NCBI GenBank assembly: GCA_029168955.1
Contig: JAPDOI010000432.1
Span: 534,239-598,238, forward strand
Length of the DNA: 64,000 nt
Reading direction: 5' to 3'
Origin: Aplectana chamaeleonis
Lineage: Eukaryota; Nematoda; Chromadorea; Rhabditida; Cosmocercidae
The position numbers and the translations under genes were made by a program. The notes beneath the pieces were generated by a model, which saw only the letters and a program-made list of their open reading frames with translations, did no database searches and had not been told where the DNA came from. Of this stretch, positions 42,826-57,800 are shown piece after piece; the stretch's first letter is position 1; each line of letters starts with the position of its first letter.

Positions 42826-45800
42826 CGGTCTCACACACTTTCCCCGGCGCCTGGCGCACACGCAGTTGGGTCCCACACAGTTCCCCTGCGTCGGCGCACT
42901 TCCAGTTGGGTCCCGCACACTTTCCACGACGCGTAGCTCGCTTGCAGTCGGGTCACGCGCACTTTTAACGGCGCGTGGCGCATTTCCGGTCGGTTCCCGC
43001 ACACTTTCCACGGAGCGTGGCGCAATTCCAGTCGGGTCCCGCACACTTTCCACGACGCGTCGCGCACCTCCAGTTGGATCCCGCACACTTTCCACGACGC
43101 GTGGCTCACTTGCGATCGAGTCCCGCACACTTTCCGCGGCGCGTGGCGCATTTCCGGTCGGTTCCCGCACACTTTCCACGGAGCGTGGCGCACTTCCAGT
43201 CGGGTCCCGAACACTTTCCACGACGCGTCGCGCACCTCCAGTCGGGTCCCGCTCACTTTTCACGGCGCGTGGCGCATTTCCGGTCGGTTCCCGCACACTT
43301 TCCACGGAGCGTGGCGCACTTCCAGTCGGGTCCCGCACACTTTCCACGACGCGTGGCTCACTTGCGATCGAGTCCCGCACACTTTCCGCGGCGCTTGGCG
43401 CACTCCCAGTCGGGTCCCGCACACTTTTGACAGCGCGTGGCGCATTTCCGGTCGGTTCCCGCACACTTTCCACGGCGCTTGGCGCACTTCCAATCGGGTC
43501 CCGCACATTTTCCACGACGCGTCGCGCACCTCCAGTCGGGTCCCGCTTACTTTTCACGGCGCGTGGTGCACTTCTAGTTGGGTGCCGAATACTTTCCACG
43601 ACGCGTCGCGCACTTCCAGTTGGGTCCCACACAGTTTCCACGGGGCGCGGCGCACTTCCAGTTGGGTCCCGCACACTTTCCACCGCACGTGGCGCACTTC
43701 CAGTCCGGTCCTGCACACTTTCCACGGGGCGCGGCGCACTTCCAGTTGGGTCCCGCACAGTTTCCACGGCGCGTTGCGCCCTTCCAGTTGGGTCCCGCAC
43801 ACTTTCCACGGCGCGTGGTGCAGTTGCAGTCGGGTCCCGCACACTTTCCACGGCGCGTGGCGCAGTTGCAGTCGGGTCCCGCACACTTTCCACGACGCGT
43901 GGCGCAGTTGCAGTCGGGTCCCGCACACTTTCCACGACGCGTGGCGCACTTCCACAGCTGGGTCCCGCACACTTTCCACGGTGCCAGGCGCACTTCCAGT
44001 TGGGTCCCGCACACTTTCCACGGCGCGTGGCGCACTTCCAGTTGGGTCCCGCACACTTTCAACGGCACGTGGCGCACTTCTAGTTGGGTCCCGCACACTT
44101 TCCACGGCACGTGGCGCACTTCCAGTCTGGTCCTTCACAGTTTCCACGGCGCGTTGCGCCCTTCCAGTTGGGTCCCGCACACTTTCCACGGCGCGTGGTG
44201 CAGTTGCAGTCGGGTCCCGCACACTTTCCACGGCGCGTGGCGCAGTTGCAGTCGGGTCCCGCACACTTTCCACGGCGCGTGGCGCAGTTGCAGTCGGGTC
44301 CCGCACACTTTCCACGACGCGTGGCGCACTTCCACAGCTGGGTCCCGCACACTTTCCACGGTGCCAGGCGCACTTCCAGTTGGGTCCCGCACACTTTCCA
44401 CGGTGCCAGGCGCACTTCCAGTTGGGTCCCGCACACTTTCCACGGCACGTGGCGCACTTCCAGTTTTTTTATTTTGATTTATTACACGGTGGAACCGTGT
44501 CAGAGACAATAACAGAAATAGATACTCAAACCGCAATTAAGAGACTAAACGCACTAAAGTCAGTCGAACAACAATAGACAAATGGACCAACTGACTATTA
44601 TGCATACACCGGCACCATGAAGAAAAGAGATCTTACAAACATTACTCCTGGGACAACAGATAACTCCCAAGTGTCTTTTGAATTCACTGAGTCCCGCACA
44701 CTTTCCACGGCACGTGGCGCACTTCCAGTTGAGTCCCGCACACTTTCCACGGCACATGGCGCACTTCCAGTCCGGTCCTGCACACTTTCCACGGCGAATG
44801 GCGCCCTTCCAGTTGGGTCCCGCACACTTTCCACGGCGCGTGGCGCAGTTGCAGTCGGGTCCCGCACACTTTCCACGGCGCGTGGCGCAGTTGCAGTCGG
44901 GTCCCACACACTTTCCACGACGCGTGGCGCACTTCCACAGCTGGGTCCCGCACACTTTCCACGGTGCCAGGCGCACTTCCAGTTGGGTCCCGCACACTTT
45001 CCACGGCGCGTGGCGCACTTCCAGTTGGGTCCCGCACACTTTCAACGGCACGTGGCGCACTTCTAGTTGGGTCCCGCACACTTTCCACGGCACGTGGCGC
45101 ACTTCCAGTCTGGTCCTGCACAGTTTCCACGGCGCGTTGCGCCCTTCCAGTTGGGTCCCGCACACTTTCCACGGCGCGTGGTGCAGTTGCAGTCGGGTCC
45201 CGCACACTTTCCACGGCGCGTGGCGCAGTTGCAGTCGGGTCCCGCACACTTTCCACGGCGCGTGGCGCAGTTGCAGTCGGGTCCCGCACACTTTCCACGA
45301 CGCGTGGCGCACTTCCACAGCTGGGTCCCGCACACTTTCCACGGTGCCAGGCGCACTTCCAGTTGGGTCCCGCACACTTTCCACGGCGCGTGGCGCACTT
45401 CCAGTTGGGTCCCGCACACTTTCCACGGCACGTGGCGCACTTCCAGTCTGGTCCTGCCCACCTTCCACGGCGCGTGGCGCCCTTCCAGTTGGGTCCCGCA
45501 CACTTTCCACGGCGCGTGGCGCACTTCCAGTTGGGTCCCGCACACTTTCCACGGCGCGTGGTGCACTTCCAGTTGGGTCCCGCACACTTTCAACGGCACG
45601 TGGCGCACTTCCAGTTGGTCCCGCACTCTTTCCACGGCGCGTAGCGCATTTCCGGTCGGTTCCCGCACACTTTCCACGGAGCGTGGCGCACTTCCAGTAG
45701 GGTCTAGCACACTTTCCACGACGCGTCGCGCACCTCCAGTTGGGTCCCGCACACTTTCAACGGCACGTGGCTCACTTGCGATCGAGTCCCGCACACTTCA

Positions 45801-48800
45801 CACGGCGCTTGGCGCATTTCCGGTCGGTTCCCGCACACTTTTCACGACGCGTCGCGCACTTCCAGTCGGATCCCGCAGACTTTCCACGGCTCGTGGCGCA
45901 CTTCCAGTTGAGTCCCGCACACTTTCAACGGGACGTGGCGCACTTCCAGTTGGATCCCGCACACTTTCCACGGCGCGTGGCGCACTTTCAGTTGGGTCCC
46001 GCACACTTTCCACGGCACGTGGCGCACTTCCAGTTTTTTATTTTGATTTATTACACGGTGGAACCGTGTCAGAGACAATAACAGAAATAGATACTCAAAC
46101 CGCAATTAAGAGACTAAACGCACTAAAGTCAGTCGAACAACAATAGACAAATGGACCAACTGACTATTAGGCATACACCGGCACCATGAAGAAAAGAGAT
46201 CTTACAAACATTACTCCTGGGACAACAGATAACTCCCAAGTGTCTTTTTGAATTCACTGAGTCCCGCACACTTTCCACGGCACGTGGCGCACTTCCAGTT
46301 GAGTCCCGCACACTTTCCACGGCACGTGGCGCACTTCCAGTCCGGTCCTGCACACTTTCCACGGCGCGTGGCGCCCTTCCAGTTGGGTCCCGCACACTTT
46401 CCACGGCGCGTGGCGCAGTTGCAGTCGGGTCCCGCACACTTTCCACGGCGCGTGGCGCAGTTGCAGTCGGGTCCCACACACTTTCCACGACGCGTGGCGC
46501 ACTTCCACAGCTGGGTCCCGCACACTTTCCACGGTGCCAGGCGCACTTCCAGTTGGGTCCCGCACACTTTCCACGGCGCGTGGCGCACTTCCAGTTGGGT
46601 CCCGCACACTTTCAACGGCACGTGGCGCACTTCTAGTTGGGTCCCGCACACTTTCCACGGCACGTGGCGCACTTCCAGTCTGGTCCTTCACAGTTTCCAC
46701 GGCGCGTTGCGCCCTTCCAGTTGGGTCCCGCACACTTTCCACGGCGCGTGGTGCAGTTGCAGTCGGGTCCCGCACACTTTCCACGGCGCGTGGCGCAGTT
46801 GCAGTCGGGTCCCACACACTTTCCACGACGCGTCGCGCACTTCCAGTCGGATCCCGCAGACTTTCCACGGCTCGTGGCGCACTTCCAGTTGAGTCCCGCA
46901 CACTTTCAACGGGACGTGGCGCACTTCCAGTTGGATCCCGCACACTTTCCACGGCGCGTGGCGCACTTTCAGTTGGGTCCCGCACACTTTCCACGGCACG
47001 TGGCGCACTTCCAGTTTTTTATTTTGATTTATTACACGGTGGAACCGTGTCATAGACAATAACAGAAATAGATACTCAAACCGCAATTAAGAGACTAAAC
47101 GCACTAAAGTCAGTCGAACAACAATAGACAAATGGACCAACTGACTATTAGGCATACACCGGCACCATGAAGAAAAGAGATCTTACAAACATTACTCCTG
47201 GGACAACAGATAACTCCCAAGTGTCTTTTTGAATTCACTGAGTCCCGCACACTTTCCACGGCACGTGGCGCACTTCCAGTTGAGTCCCGCACACTTTCCA
47301 CGGCACGTGGCGCACTTCCAGTCCGGTCCTGCACACTTTCCACGGCGCGTGGCGCCCTTCCAGTTGGGTCCCGCACACTTTCCACGGCGCGTGGCGCAGT
47401 TGCAGTCGGGTCCCGCACACTTTCCACGGCGCGTGGCGCAGTTGCAGTCGGGTCCCGCACACTTTCCACGACGCGTGGCGCACTTCCACAGCTGGGTCCC
47501 GCACACTTTCCACGGTGCCAGGCGCACTTCCAGTTGGGTCCCGCACACTTTCCACGGCGCGTGGCGCACTTCCAGTTGGGTCCCGCACACTTTCCACGGC
47601 ACGTGGCGCACTTCCAGTTGGGTCCCGCACACTTTCCACGGCACGTGGCGCACTTCCAGTCTGGTCCTGCCCACCTTCCACGGCGCTTGGCGCATTTCCA
47701 GTTGGGTCCCGCACACTTTCCACGGCGCGTGGTGCAGTTGCAGTCGGGTCCCGCACACTTTCCACGGCGCGTGGCGCAGTTGCAGTCGGGTCCCGCACAC
47801 TTTCCACGGCGCGTGGCGCAGTTGCAGTCGGGTCCCGCACACTTTCCACGACGCGTGGCGCACTTCCACAGCTGGGTCCCGCACACTTTCCACGGTGCCA
47901 GGCGCACTTCCAGTTGGGTCCCGCACACTTTCCACGGTGCCAGGCGCACTTCCAGTTGGGTCCCGCACACTTTCCACGGCACGTGGCGCACTTCCAGTTT
48001 TTATTTTGATTTATTACACGGTGGAACCGTGTCAGAACAATAACAGAAATAGATACTCAAACCGCAATTAAGAGACTAAACGCACTAAAGTCAGTCGAAC
48101 AACAATAGACAAATGGACCAACTGACTATTAGGCATACACCGGCACCATGAAGAAAAGAGATCTTACAAACATTACTCCTGGGACAACAGATAACTCCCA
48201 AGTGTCTTTTTGAATTCACTGAGTCCCGCACACTTTCCACGGCACGTGGCGCACTTCCAGTTGAGTCCCGCACACTTTCCACGGCACATGGCGCACTTCC
48301 AGTCCGGTCCTGCACACTTTCCACGGCACATGGCGCACTTCCAGTCCGGTCCTGCACACTTTCCACGGCGAATGGCGCCCTTCCAGTTGGGTCCCGCACA
48401 CTTTCCACGGCGCGTGGCGCAGTTGCAGTCGGGTCCCGCACACTTTCCACGGCGCGTGGCGCAGTTGCAGTCGGGTCCCGCACACTTTCCACGACGCGTG
48501 GCGCACTTCCACAGCTGGGTCCCGCACACTTTCCACGGTGCCAGGCGCACTTCCAGTTGGGTCCCGCACACTTTCCACGGCGCGTGGCGCACTTCCAGTT
48601 GGGTCCCGCACACTTTCCACGGCGCGTGGCGCACTTCCAGTTGGGTCCCGCACACTTTCCACGGCACGTGGCGCACTTCCAGTCTGGTCCTTCACAGTTT
48701 CCACGGCGCGTTGCGCCCTTCCAGTTGGGTCCCGCACACTTTCCACGGCGCGTGGTGCAGTTGCAGTCGGGTCCCGCACACTTTCCACGGCGCGTGGCGC

Positions 48801-51800
48801 AGTTGCAGTCGGGTCCCGCACACTTTCCACGACGCGTGGCGCACTTCCACAGCTGGGTCCCGCACACTTTCCACGGTGCCAGGCGCACTTCCAGTTGGGT
48901 CCCGCACACTTTCCACGGTGCCAGGCGCACTTCCAGTTGGGTCCCGCACACTTTCCACGGCACGTGGCGCACTTCCAGTTTTTTTATTTTGATTTATTAC
49001 ACGGTGGAACCGTGTCAGAGACAATAACAGAAATAGATACTCAAACCGCAATTAAGAGACTAAACGCACTAAAGTCAGTCGAACAACAATAGACAAATGG
49101 ACCAACTGACTATTAGGCATACACCGGCACCATGAAGAAAAGAGATCTTACAAACATTACTCCTGGGACAACAGATAACTCCCAAGTGTCTTTTTGAATT
49201 CACTGAGTCCCGCACACTTTCCACGGCACGTGGCGCACTTCCAGTTGAGTCCCGCACACTTTCCACGGCACATGGCGCACTTCCAGTCCGGTCCTGCACA
49301 CTTTCCACGGCGAATGGCGCCCTTCCAGTTGGGTCCCGCACACTTTCCACGGCGCGTGGCGCAGTTGCAGTCGGGTCCCGCACACTTTCCACGGCGCGTG
49401 GCGCAGTTGCAGTCGGGTCCCGCACACTTTCCACGACGCGTGGCGCACTTCCACAGCTGGGTCCCGCACACTTTCCACGGTGCCAGGCGCACTTCCAGTT
49501 GGGTCCCGCACACTTTCCACGGCGCGTGGCGCAGTTGCAGTCGGGTCCCGCACACTTTCCACGACGCGGGGCGCACTTCCAGTCTGGTCCCGCACACTTT
49601 CCACGACGCCTGGCGCCCTTCCAGTTGGGTCCCGCACACTTTCCACGGCGCGTGGCGCACTTCCAGCGGTGCACAGTCAGTTGGGTCCCGCACACTTTCC
49701 ACGGCGCGTGGCGCAGTTGCAGTCGGGTCCCGCACACTTTCCACGACGGCGTGGCGCACTTCCACAGCTGGGTCCGCACACTTTCCACGGCGCGCAGTCC
49801 CGCACACTTCACACGGCGCTTGGCGCATTTCGGTCGGTTCCCGCACACTTTCCACGGCGCGTGGCGCAGTTCCAGTCGGGTCCGCACACTTTCCACGGTG
49901 CCAGGCGCACTTCCAGTCGGGTCCCGCACACTTTCCACGGTGCCAGGCGCACTTCCAGTTGGGTCCCGCACACTTTCCACGGTGCCAGGCGCACTTCCAG
50001 TTGGGTCCCGCACACTTTCCACGGCACGTGGCGCACTTCCAGTTTTTTTATTTTGATTTATTACACGGTGGAACCGTGTCAGAGACAATAACAGAAATAG
50101 ATACTCAAACCGCAATTAAGAGACTAAACGCACTAAAGTCAGTCGAACAACAATAGACAAATGGACCAACTGACTATTAGGCATACACCGGCACCATGAA
50201 GAAAAGAGATCTTACAAACATTACTCCTGGGACAACAGATAACTCCCAAGTGTCTTTTTGAATTCACTGAGTCCCGCACACTTTCCACGGCACGTGGCGC
50301 ACTTCCAGTTGAGTCCCGCACACTTTCCACGGCACATGGCGCACTTCCAGTCCGGTCCTGCACACTTTCCACGGCGAATGGCGCCCTTCCAGTTGGGTCC
50401 CGCACACTTTCCACGGCGCGTGGCGCAGTTGCAGTCGGGTCCCGCACACTTTCCACGGCGCGTGGCGCAGCTGCAGTCGGGTCCCGCACACTTTCCACGA
50501 CGCGTGGCGCACTTCCACAGCTGGGTCCCGCACACTTTCCACGGTGCCAGGCGCACTTCCAGTTGGGTCCCGCACACTTTCCACGGCGCGTGGCGCACTT
50601 CCAGTTGGGTCCCGCACACTTTCCACGGCACGTGGCGCACTTCCAGTCTGGTCCTGCCCACCTTCCACGGCGCGTGGCGCCCTTCCAGTTGGGTCCCGCA
50701 CACTTTCCACGGCGCGTGGCGCACTTCCAGTTGGGTCCCGCACACTTTCCACGGCGCGTGGTGCAGTTGCAGTCGGGTCCCGCACACTTTCCACGGCGCG
50801 TGGCGCAGTTGCAGTCGGGTCCCGCACACTTTCCACGGCGCGTGGCGCAGTTGCAGTCAGGTCCCGCACACTTTCCACGACGCGTGGCGCACTTCCACAG
50901 CTGGGTCCCGCACACTTTCCACGGTGCCAGGCGCACTTCCAGTTGGGTCCCGCACACTTTCCACGGTGCCAGGCGCACTTCCAGTTGGGTCCCGCACACT
51001 TTCCACGGCACGTGGCGCACTTCCAGTTTTTTTATTTTGATATATTACACGGTGGAACCGTGTCAGAGACAATAACAGAAATAGATACTCAAACCGCAAT
51101 TAAGAGACTAAACGCACTAAAGTCAGTCGAACAACAATAGACAAATGGACCAACTGACTATTAGGCATACACCGGCACCATGAAGAAAAGAGATCTTACA
51201 AACATTACTCCTGGGACAACAGATAACTCCCAAGTGTCTTTTTGAATTCACTGAGTCCCGCACACTTTCCACGGCACGTGGCGCACTTCCAGTTGAGTCC
51301 CGCACACTTTCCACGGCACATGGCGCACTTCCAGTCCGGTCCTGCACACTTTCCACGGCGAATGGCGCCCTTCCAGTTGGGTCCCGCACACTTTCCACGG
51401 CGCGTGGCACACTTCCAGTTGGGTCCCGCACACTTTCAACGGCACGTGGCGCACTTCTAGTTGGGTCCCGCACACTTTCCACGGCACGTGGCGCACTTCC
51501 AGTCTGGTCCTGCCCACCTTCCACGGCGCGTGGCGCCCTTCCAGTTGGGTCCCGCACACTTTCCACGGCGCGTGGCGCACTTCCAGTTGGGTCCCGCACA
51601 CTTTCCACGGCGCGTGGTGCAGTTGCAGTCGGGTCCCGCACACTTTCCACGGCGCGTGGCGCAGTTGCAGTCGGGTCCCGCACACTTTCCACGACGCGTG
51701 GCGCACTTCCACAGCTGGGTCCCGCACACTTTCCACGGTGCCAGGCGCACTTCCAGTTGGGTCCCGCACACTTTCCACGGTGCCAGGCGCACTTCCAGTT

Positions 51801-54800
51801 GGGTCCCGCACACTTTCCACGGCACGTGGCGCACTTCCAGTTTTTTTATTTTGATTTATTACACGGTGGAACCGTGTCAGAGACAATAACAGAAATAGAT
51901 ACTCAAACCGCAATTAAGAGACTAAACGCACTAAAGTCAGTCGAACAACAATAGACAAATGGACCAACTGACTATTAGGCATACACCGGCACCATGAAGA
52001 AAAGAGATCTTACAAACATTACTCCTGGGACAACAGATAACTCCCAAGTGTCTTTTTGAATTCACTGAGTCCCGCACACTTTCCACGGCACGTGGCGCAC
52101 TTCCAGTTGAGTCCCGCACACTTTCCACGGCACATGGCGCACTTCCAGTCCGGTCCTGCACACTTTCCACGGCGAATGGCGCCCTTCCAGTTGGGTCCCG
52201 CACACTTTCCACGGCGCGTGGCGCAGTTGCAGTCGGGTCCCGCACACTTTCCACGGCGCGTGGCGCAGTTGCAGTCGGGTCCCGCACACTTTCCACGACG
52301 CGTGGCGCACTTCCACAGCTGGGTCCCGCACACTTTCCACGGTGCCAGGCGCACTTCCAGTTGGGTCCCGCACACTTTCCACGGCGCGTGGCGCACTTCC
52401 AGTTGGGTCCCGCACACTTTCCACGGCACGTGGCGCACTTCCAGTCGGGTCCCGCACACTTTCCACGGCGCGTGGCGCACTTCCAGTTGGGTCCCGTACA
52501 CTTTCCACGGCGCGTGGCGCACTTCCAGTTGGGTCCCGCACACTTTCCACGGCGCGTCGCGCACTTGCAGTCGGGTCCCGCACACTTTCCACGGCGCGTG
52601 GCGCACATGCAGTTGGGTCCCGCACACTTTCCACGGCGCGTGGCGCACTTCCAGCTGGGTCCCGCACACTTTCCACGGCGCCGTGTCGCACTTCCAGTTG
52701 GGTCCCGCACACTTTCCACGGCGCGTGGCGCACTTCCAGTTGGGTCCCGCAACACTTTCACGGCACGTGGCGCACTTCCAGTCTGGGACCTGCACACTTC
52801 CCGGCGCTTTTTGGCGCCCACTCACAGTTGGGTCCCGCACACTTTCCACGGCGCGTGGCGAACTTCCAGTTGGGTCCCGCACACTTTCCACGGCGCGTGG
52901 TGCACTTCCAGTTGGGTCCCGCACACTTTCAACGGCACGTGGCGCACTTCCAGTTGGTCCCGCACTCTTTGCACGGCGCGTAGCGCATTTCCGGTCGGTT
53001 CCCGCACACTTTCCACGGAGCGTGGCGCACTTCCAGTAGGGTCTAGCACACTTTCCACGACGCGTCGCGCACCTCCAGTTGGGTCCCGCACACTTTCAAC
53101 GGCACGTGGCTCACTTGCGATCGAGTCCCGCACACTTCACACGGCGCTTGGCGCATTTCCGGTCGGTTCCCGCACACTTTTCACGACGCGTCGCGCACTT
53201 CCAGTCGGATCCCGCAGACTTTCCACGGCTCGTGGCGCACTTCCAGTTGAGTCCCGCACACTTTCCACGGTGCCAGGCGCACTTCCAGTTGGGTCCCGCA
53301 CACTTTCCACGGTGCCAGGCGCACTTCCAGTTGGGTCCCGCACACTTTCCACGGCACGTGGCGCACTTCCAGTTTTTTTATTTTGATTTATTACACGGTG
53401 GAACCGTGTCAGAGACAATAACAGAAATAGATACTCAAACCGCAATTAAGAGACTAAACGCACTAAAGTCAGTCGAACAACAATAGACAAATGGACCAAC
53501 TGACTATTAGGCATACACCGGCACCATGAAGAAAAGAGATCTTACAAACATTACTCCTGGGACAACAGATAACTCCCAAGTGTCTTTTTGAATTCACTGA
53601 GTCCCGCACACTTTCCACGGCACGTGGCGCACTTCCAGTTGAGTCCCGCACACTTTCCACGGCACATGGCGCACTTCCAGTCCGGTCCTGCACACTTTCC
53701 ACGGCGAATGGCGCCCTTCCAGTTGGGTCCCGCACACTTTCCACGGCGCGTGGCGCAGTTGCAGTCGGGTCCCGCACACTTTCCACGGCGCGTGGCGCAG
53801 TTGCAGTCGGGTCCCGCACACTTTCCACGACGCGTGGCGCACTTCCACAGCTGGGTCCCGCACACTTTCCACGGTGCCAGGCGCACTTCCAGTTGGGTCC
53901 CGCACACTTTCCACGGCGCGTGGCGCACTTCCAGTTGGGTCCTGCACATTTTCCACGGCACGTTGCGGACTTCCAGTCGGGTCCTGCACACTTTCCACGG
54001 CGCGTGGCGCACTTCCAGTTGTCCCACACACTTTCCACGGCGCGTGGCTCACTTCTAGATTGTATCCCGCACACTTTCCACGGTGCCAGGCGCACTTCCA
54101 GTTGGGTCCCGCACACTTTCCACGGCACGTGGCGCACTTCCAGTTTTTATTTTGATTTATTACACGGTGGAACCGTGTCAGAACAATAACAGAAATAGAT
54201 ACTCAAACCGCAATTAAGAGACTAAACGCACTAAAGTCAGTCGAACAACAATAGACAAATGGACCAACTGACTATTAGGCATACACCGGCACCATGAAGA
54301 AAAGAGATCTTACAAACATTACTCCTGGGACAACAGATAACTCCCAAGTGTCTTTTTGAATTCACTGAGTCCCGCACACTTTCCACGGCACGTGGCGCAC
54401 TTCCAGTTGAGTCCCGCACACTTTCCACGGCACATGGCGCACTTCCAGTCCGGTCCTGCACACTTTCCACGGCGCGTGGCGCAGTTGCAGTCGGGTCCCG
54501 CACACTTTCCACGGCGCGTGGCGCAGTTGCAGTCGGGTCCCGCACACTTTCCACGGCGCGTGGCGCAGTTGCAGTCGGGTCCCGCACACTTTCCACGACG
54601 CGTGGCGCACTTCCACAGCTGGGTCCCGCACACTTTCCACGGTGCCAGGCGCACTTCCAGTTGGGTCCCGCACACTTTCCACGGCGCGTGGCGCACTTCC
54701 AGTTGGGTCCCGCACACTTTCCACGGCACGTGGCGCACTTTCCAGTCTGGTCCTGCCCACCTTCCACGGCGCGTGGCGCCCTTCCAGTTGGGTCCCGCAC

Positions 54801-57800
54801 ACTTTCCACGGCGCGTGGCTCACTTGCGATCGAGTCCCGCACACTTTCCACGGCGCTTGGCGCATTTCCGGTCGGTTCCCGCACACTTTTCACGACGCGT
54901 CGCGCACTTCCAGTCGGATCCCGCAGACTTTCCACGGCTCGTGGCGCACTTCCAGTTGAGTCCCGCACACTTTCCACGGCACGTGGCGCACTTCCAGTTG
55001 GGTCCCGCACACTTTCCACGGCACGTGGCGCACTTCCAGTTGGGTCCCGCACACTTTCCACGGCACGTGGCGCACTTCCAGTTTTTTTATTTTGATTTAT
55101 TACACGGTGGAACCGTGTCAGAGACAATAACAGAAATAGATACTCAAACCGCAATTAAGAGACTAAACGCACTAAAGTCAGTCGAACAACAATAGACAAA
55201 TGGACCAACTGACTATTAGGCATACACCGGCACCATGAAGAAAGAGATCTTACAAACATTACTCCTGGGACAACAGATAACTCCCAAGTGTCTTTTTGAA
55301 TTCACTGAATCCCGCACACTTTCCACGGCACGTGGCGCACTTCCAGTTGAGTCCCGCACACTTTCCACGGCACATGGCGCACTTCCAGTCCGGTCCTGCA
55401 CACTTTCCACGGTGAATCGTGCCCTTCCAGTTGGGTCCCGCACACTTTCCACGGCGCGTGGCGCAGTTGCAGTCGGGTCCCGCACACTTTCCACGGCGCG
55501 TGGCGCAGTTGCAGTCGGGTCCCACACACTTTCCACGACGCGTGGCGCACTTCCACAGCTGGGTCCCGCACACTTTCCACGGTGCCAGGCGCACTTCCAG
55601 TTGGGTCCCGCACACTTTCCACGGCGCGTGGCGCACTTCCAGTTGGGTCCCGCACACTTTCCACGGCACGTGGCGCACTTCCAGTCTGGTCCTGCCCACC
55701 TTCCACGGCGCGTGGCGCCCTTCCAGTTGGGTCCCGCACACTTTCCACGGCGCGTGGCGCACTTCCAGTTGGGTCCCGCACACTTTCCACGGCGCGTGGT
55801 GCAGTTGCAGTCGGGTCCCGCACACTTTCCACGGCGCGTGGCGCAGTTGCAGTCGGGTCCCGCACACTTTCCACGGCGCGTGGCGCAGTTGCAGTCGGGT
55901 CCCGCACACTTTCCACGACGCGTGGCGCACCTCCACAGCTGGGTCCCGCCCACCTTCCACGGTGCCAGGCGCACTTCCAGTTGGGCCCCGCTCACTTCCC
56001 ACGGCGCGTGGCGCACTTCCAGTTGGGTACCGCACACTTTCCACGGCACGTGGCGCACTTCCAGTTGGGTCCCGCACACACTTTCCACGGCGCGTGGCGC
56101 CCTTCCAGTTGGGTCCGCACACTTTCCACGGCGTGGCGCACTTCCAGTTGGGTCCCGCACACTTTCCACGGCGCCTGGCGCACTTCCAGTTGGGTCCCGC
56201 ACACTTTCCACGGCACGTGGCGCACTTCCAGTCGTCCCGCACACTTTCCACGGCACGTGGCGCACTTCCAGTTGGGTCCCGGCACACTTTCCACGGCACG
56301 TGGCGCACTTCCAGTCTGGTCGCGCACACTGTACACGGCGCGTGGTGCATTTCCAGTTGGGTCCCGCACACTTTCCACGGCGCGTGGCGCACTTCCACTC
56401 GGGTCCCTTACACTTTCCAGGGCGTGTGGCGCACTTCCAGTAGATTCCCGCACACTTTCCACGACGCGTCGCGCACCTCCAGTTGGGTCCCGCACACTTT
56501 CCACGGCGCGTGGCGCACTTCCAGTTGGGTCCCGCACACTTTCCACGGCGCGTGGTGCAGTTGCAGTCGGGTCCCGCACACTTTCCACGGCGCGTGGCGC
56601 AGTTGCAGTCGGGTCCCGCACACTTTCCACGGCGCGTGGCGCACTTCGACAGCTGGGTCCCGCACACTTTTCACGGCGCGTGGCGCACTTCCAGTCTGGT
56701 CCCGTACACTTTCTATGGCGCGTGGCGCACTTTCAGTTGGGTCCCTCACACTCTCCACGACCCGTGGCGCACTTCCAGTCTGGTCCCGCACACTTTACAC
56801 GGCGCGTGGCGCATTTCCAGTTGGGTCCCGCACACTTTCCATGGCGCGTAGCGCACTTCCAGTGAGGTCCCTCACACTTTTCACGGCTCGTGGCGCACTT
56901 CCAGTTGGGTCCCAAACACTTCCAACCACGTGTGGCGCACTTCCAGTTGGGTCCCTCACACTTTCAACGGCACGTGGCGCACTTCCAGTTGGTCCCGCAC
57001 ACTTTCCACGGCGCGTGGCGCACTTCACAGCTGGGTCCCGCACACTTTCCACGACGCGTGGCGCACTTCCAGTTGGGTCCCGCACACTTTCCACGGCGCG
57101 TGGCGCACTTCCAGTTGGGTCCCGCACACTTTCAACGGCACGTGGCGCACTTCCAGTTGGGTCCCGCACACTTTCAACGGGACGTGGCGCACTTCCAGTT
57201 GGGTCCCGCACACTTTCCACGGCGCGTGGCGCAGTTGCAGTCGGGTCCCGCACACTTTCCACGGCGCGTGGCGCAGTTGCAGTCGGGTCCCGCACACTTT
57301 CCACGACGCGTGGCGCACTTCCAGTTGGGTCCCGCACACTTTCCACGGCGCGTGGCGCAGTTGCAGTCGGGTCCCGCACACTTTCCACGACGCGTGGCGC
57401 ACTTCCACAGCTGGGTCCCGCACACTTTCCACGGCGCGTGGCGCACTTCCAGTTGGGTCCCACACACTTTCCACGGCGCGTGACGCATTTGCAGTTAGGT
57501 CCCGCACACTTTCCACGGCGCGGTGCGCACTTCCAGTTGGGTCGCGCACACTTTCCACGGCGCGTGTCAGAGACAATAACAGAAATAGATACTCAAACCG
57601 CAATTAAGAGACTAAAACGCACTAAAGTCAGTCGAACAACAATAGACAAATGGACCAACTGACTATTAGGCATACACCGGCACCATGAAGAAAAGAGATT
57701 CTTACAAACATTACTCCTGGGACAACAGATAACTCCCAAGTGTCTTTTGAATTCACTGAGTCCCACACACTTTCCACGGCGCGTGGCTCACTTCTAGATT

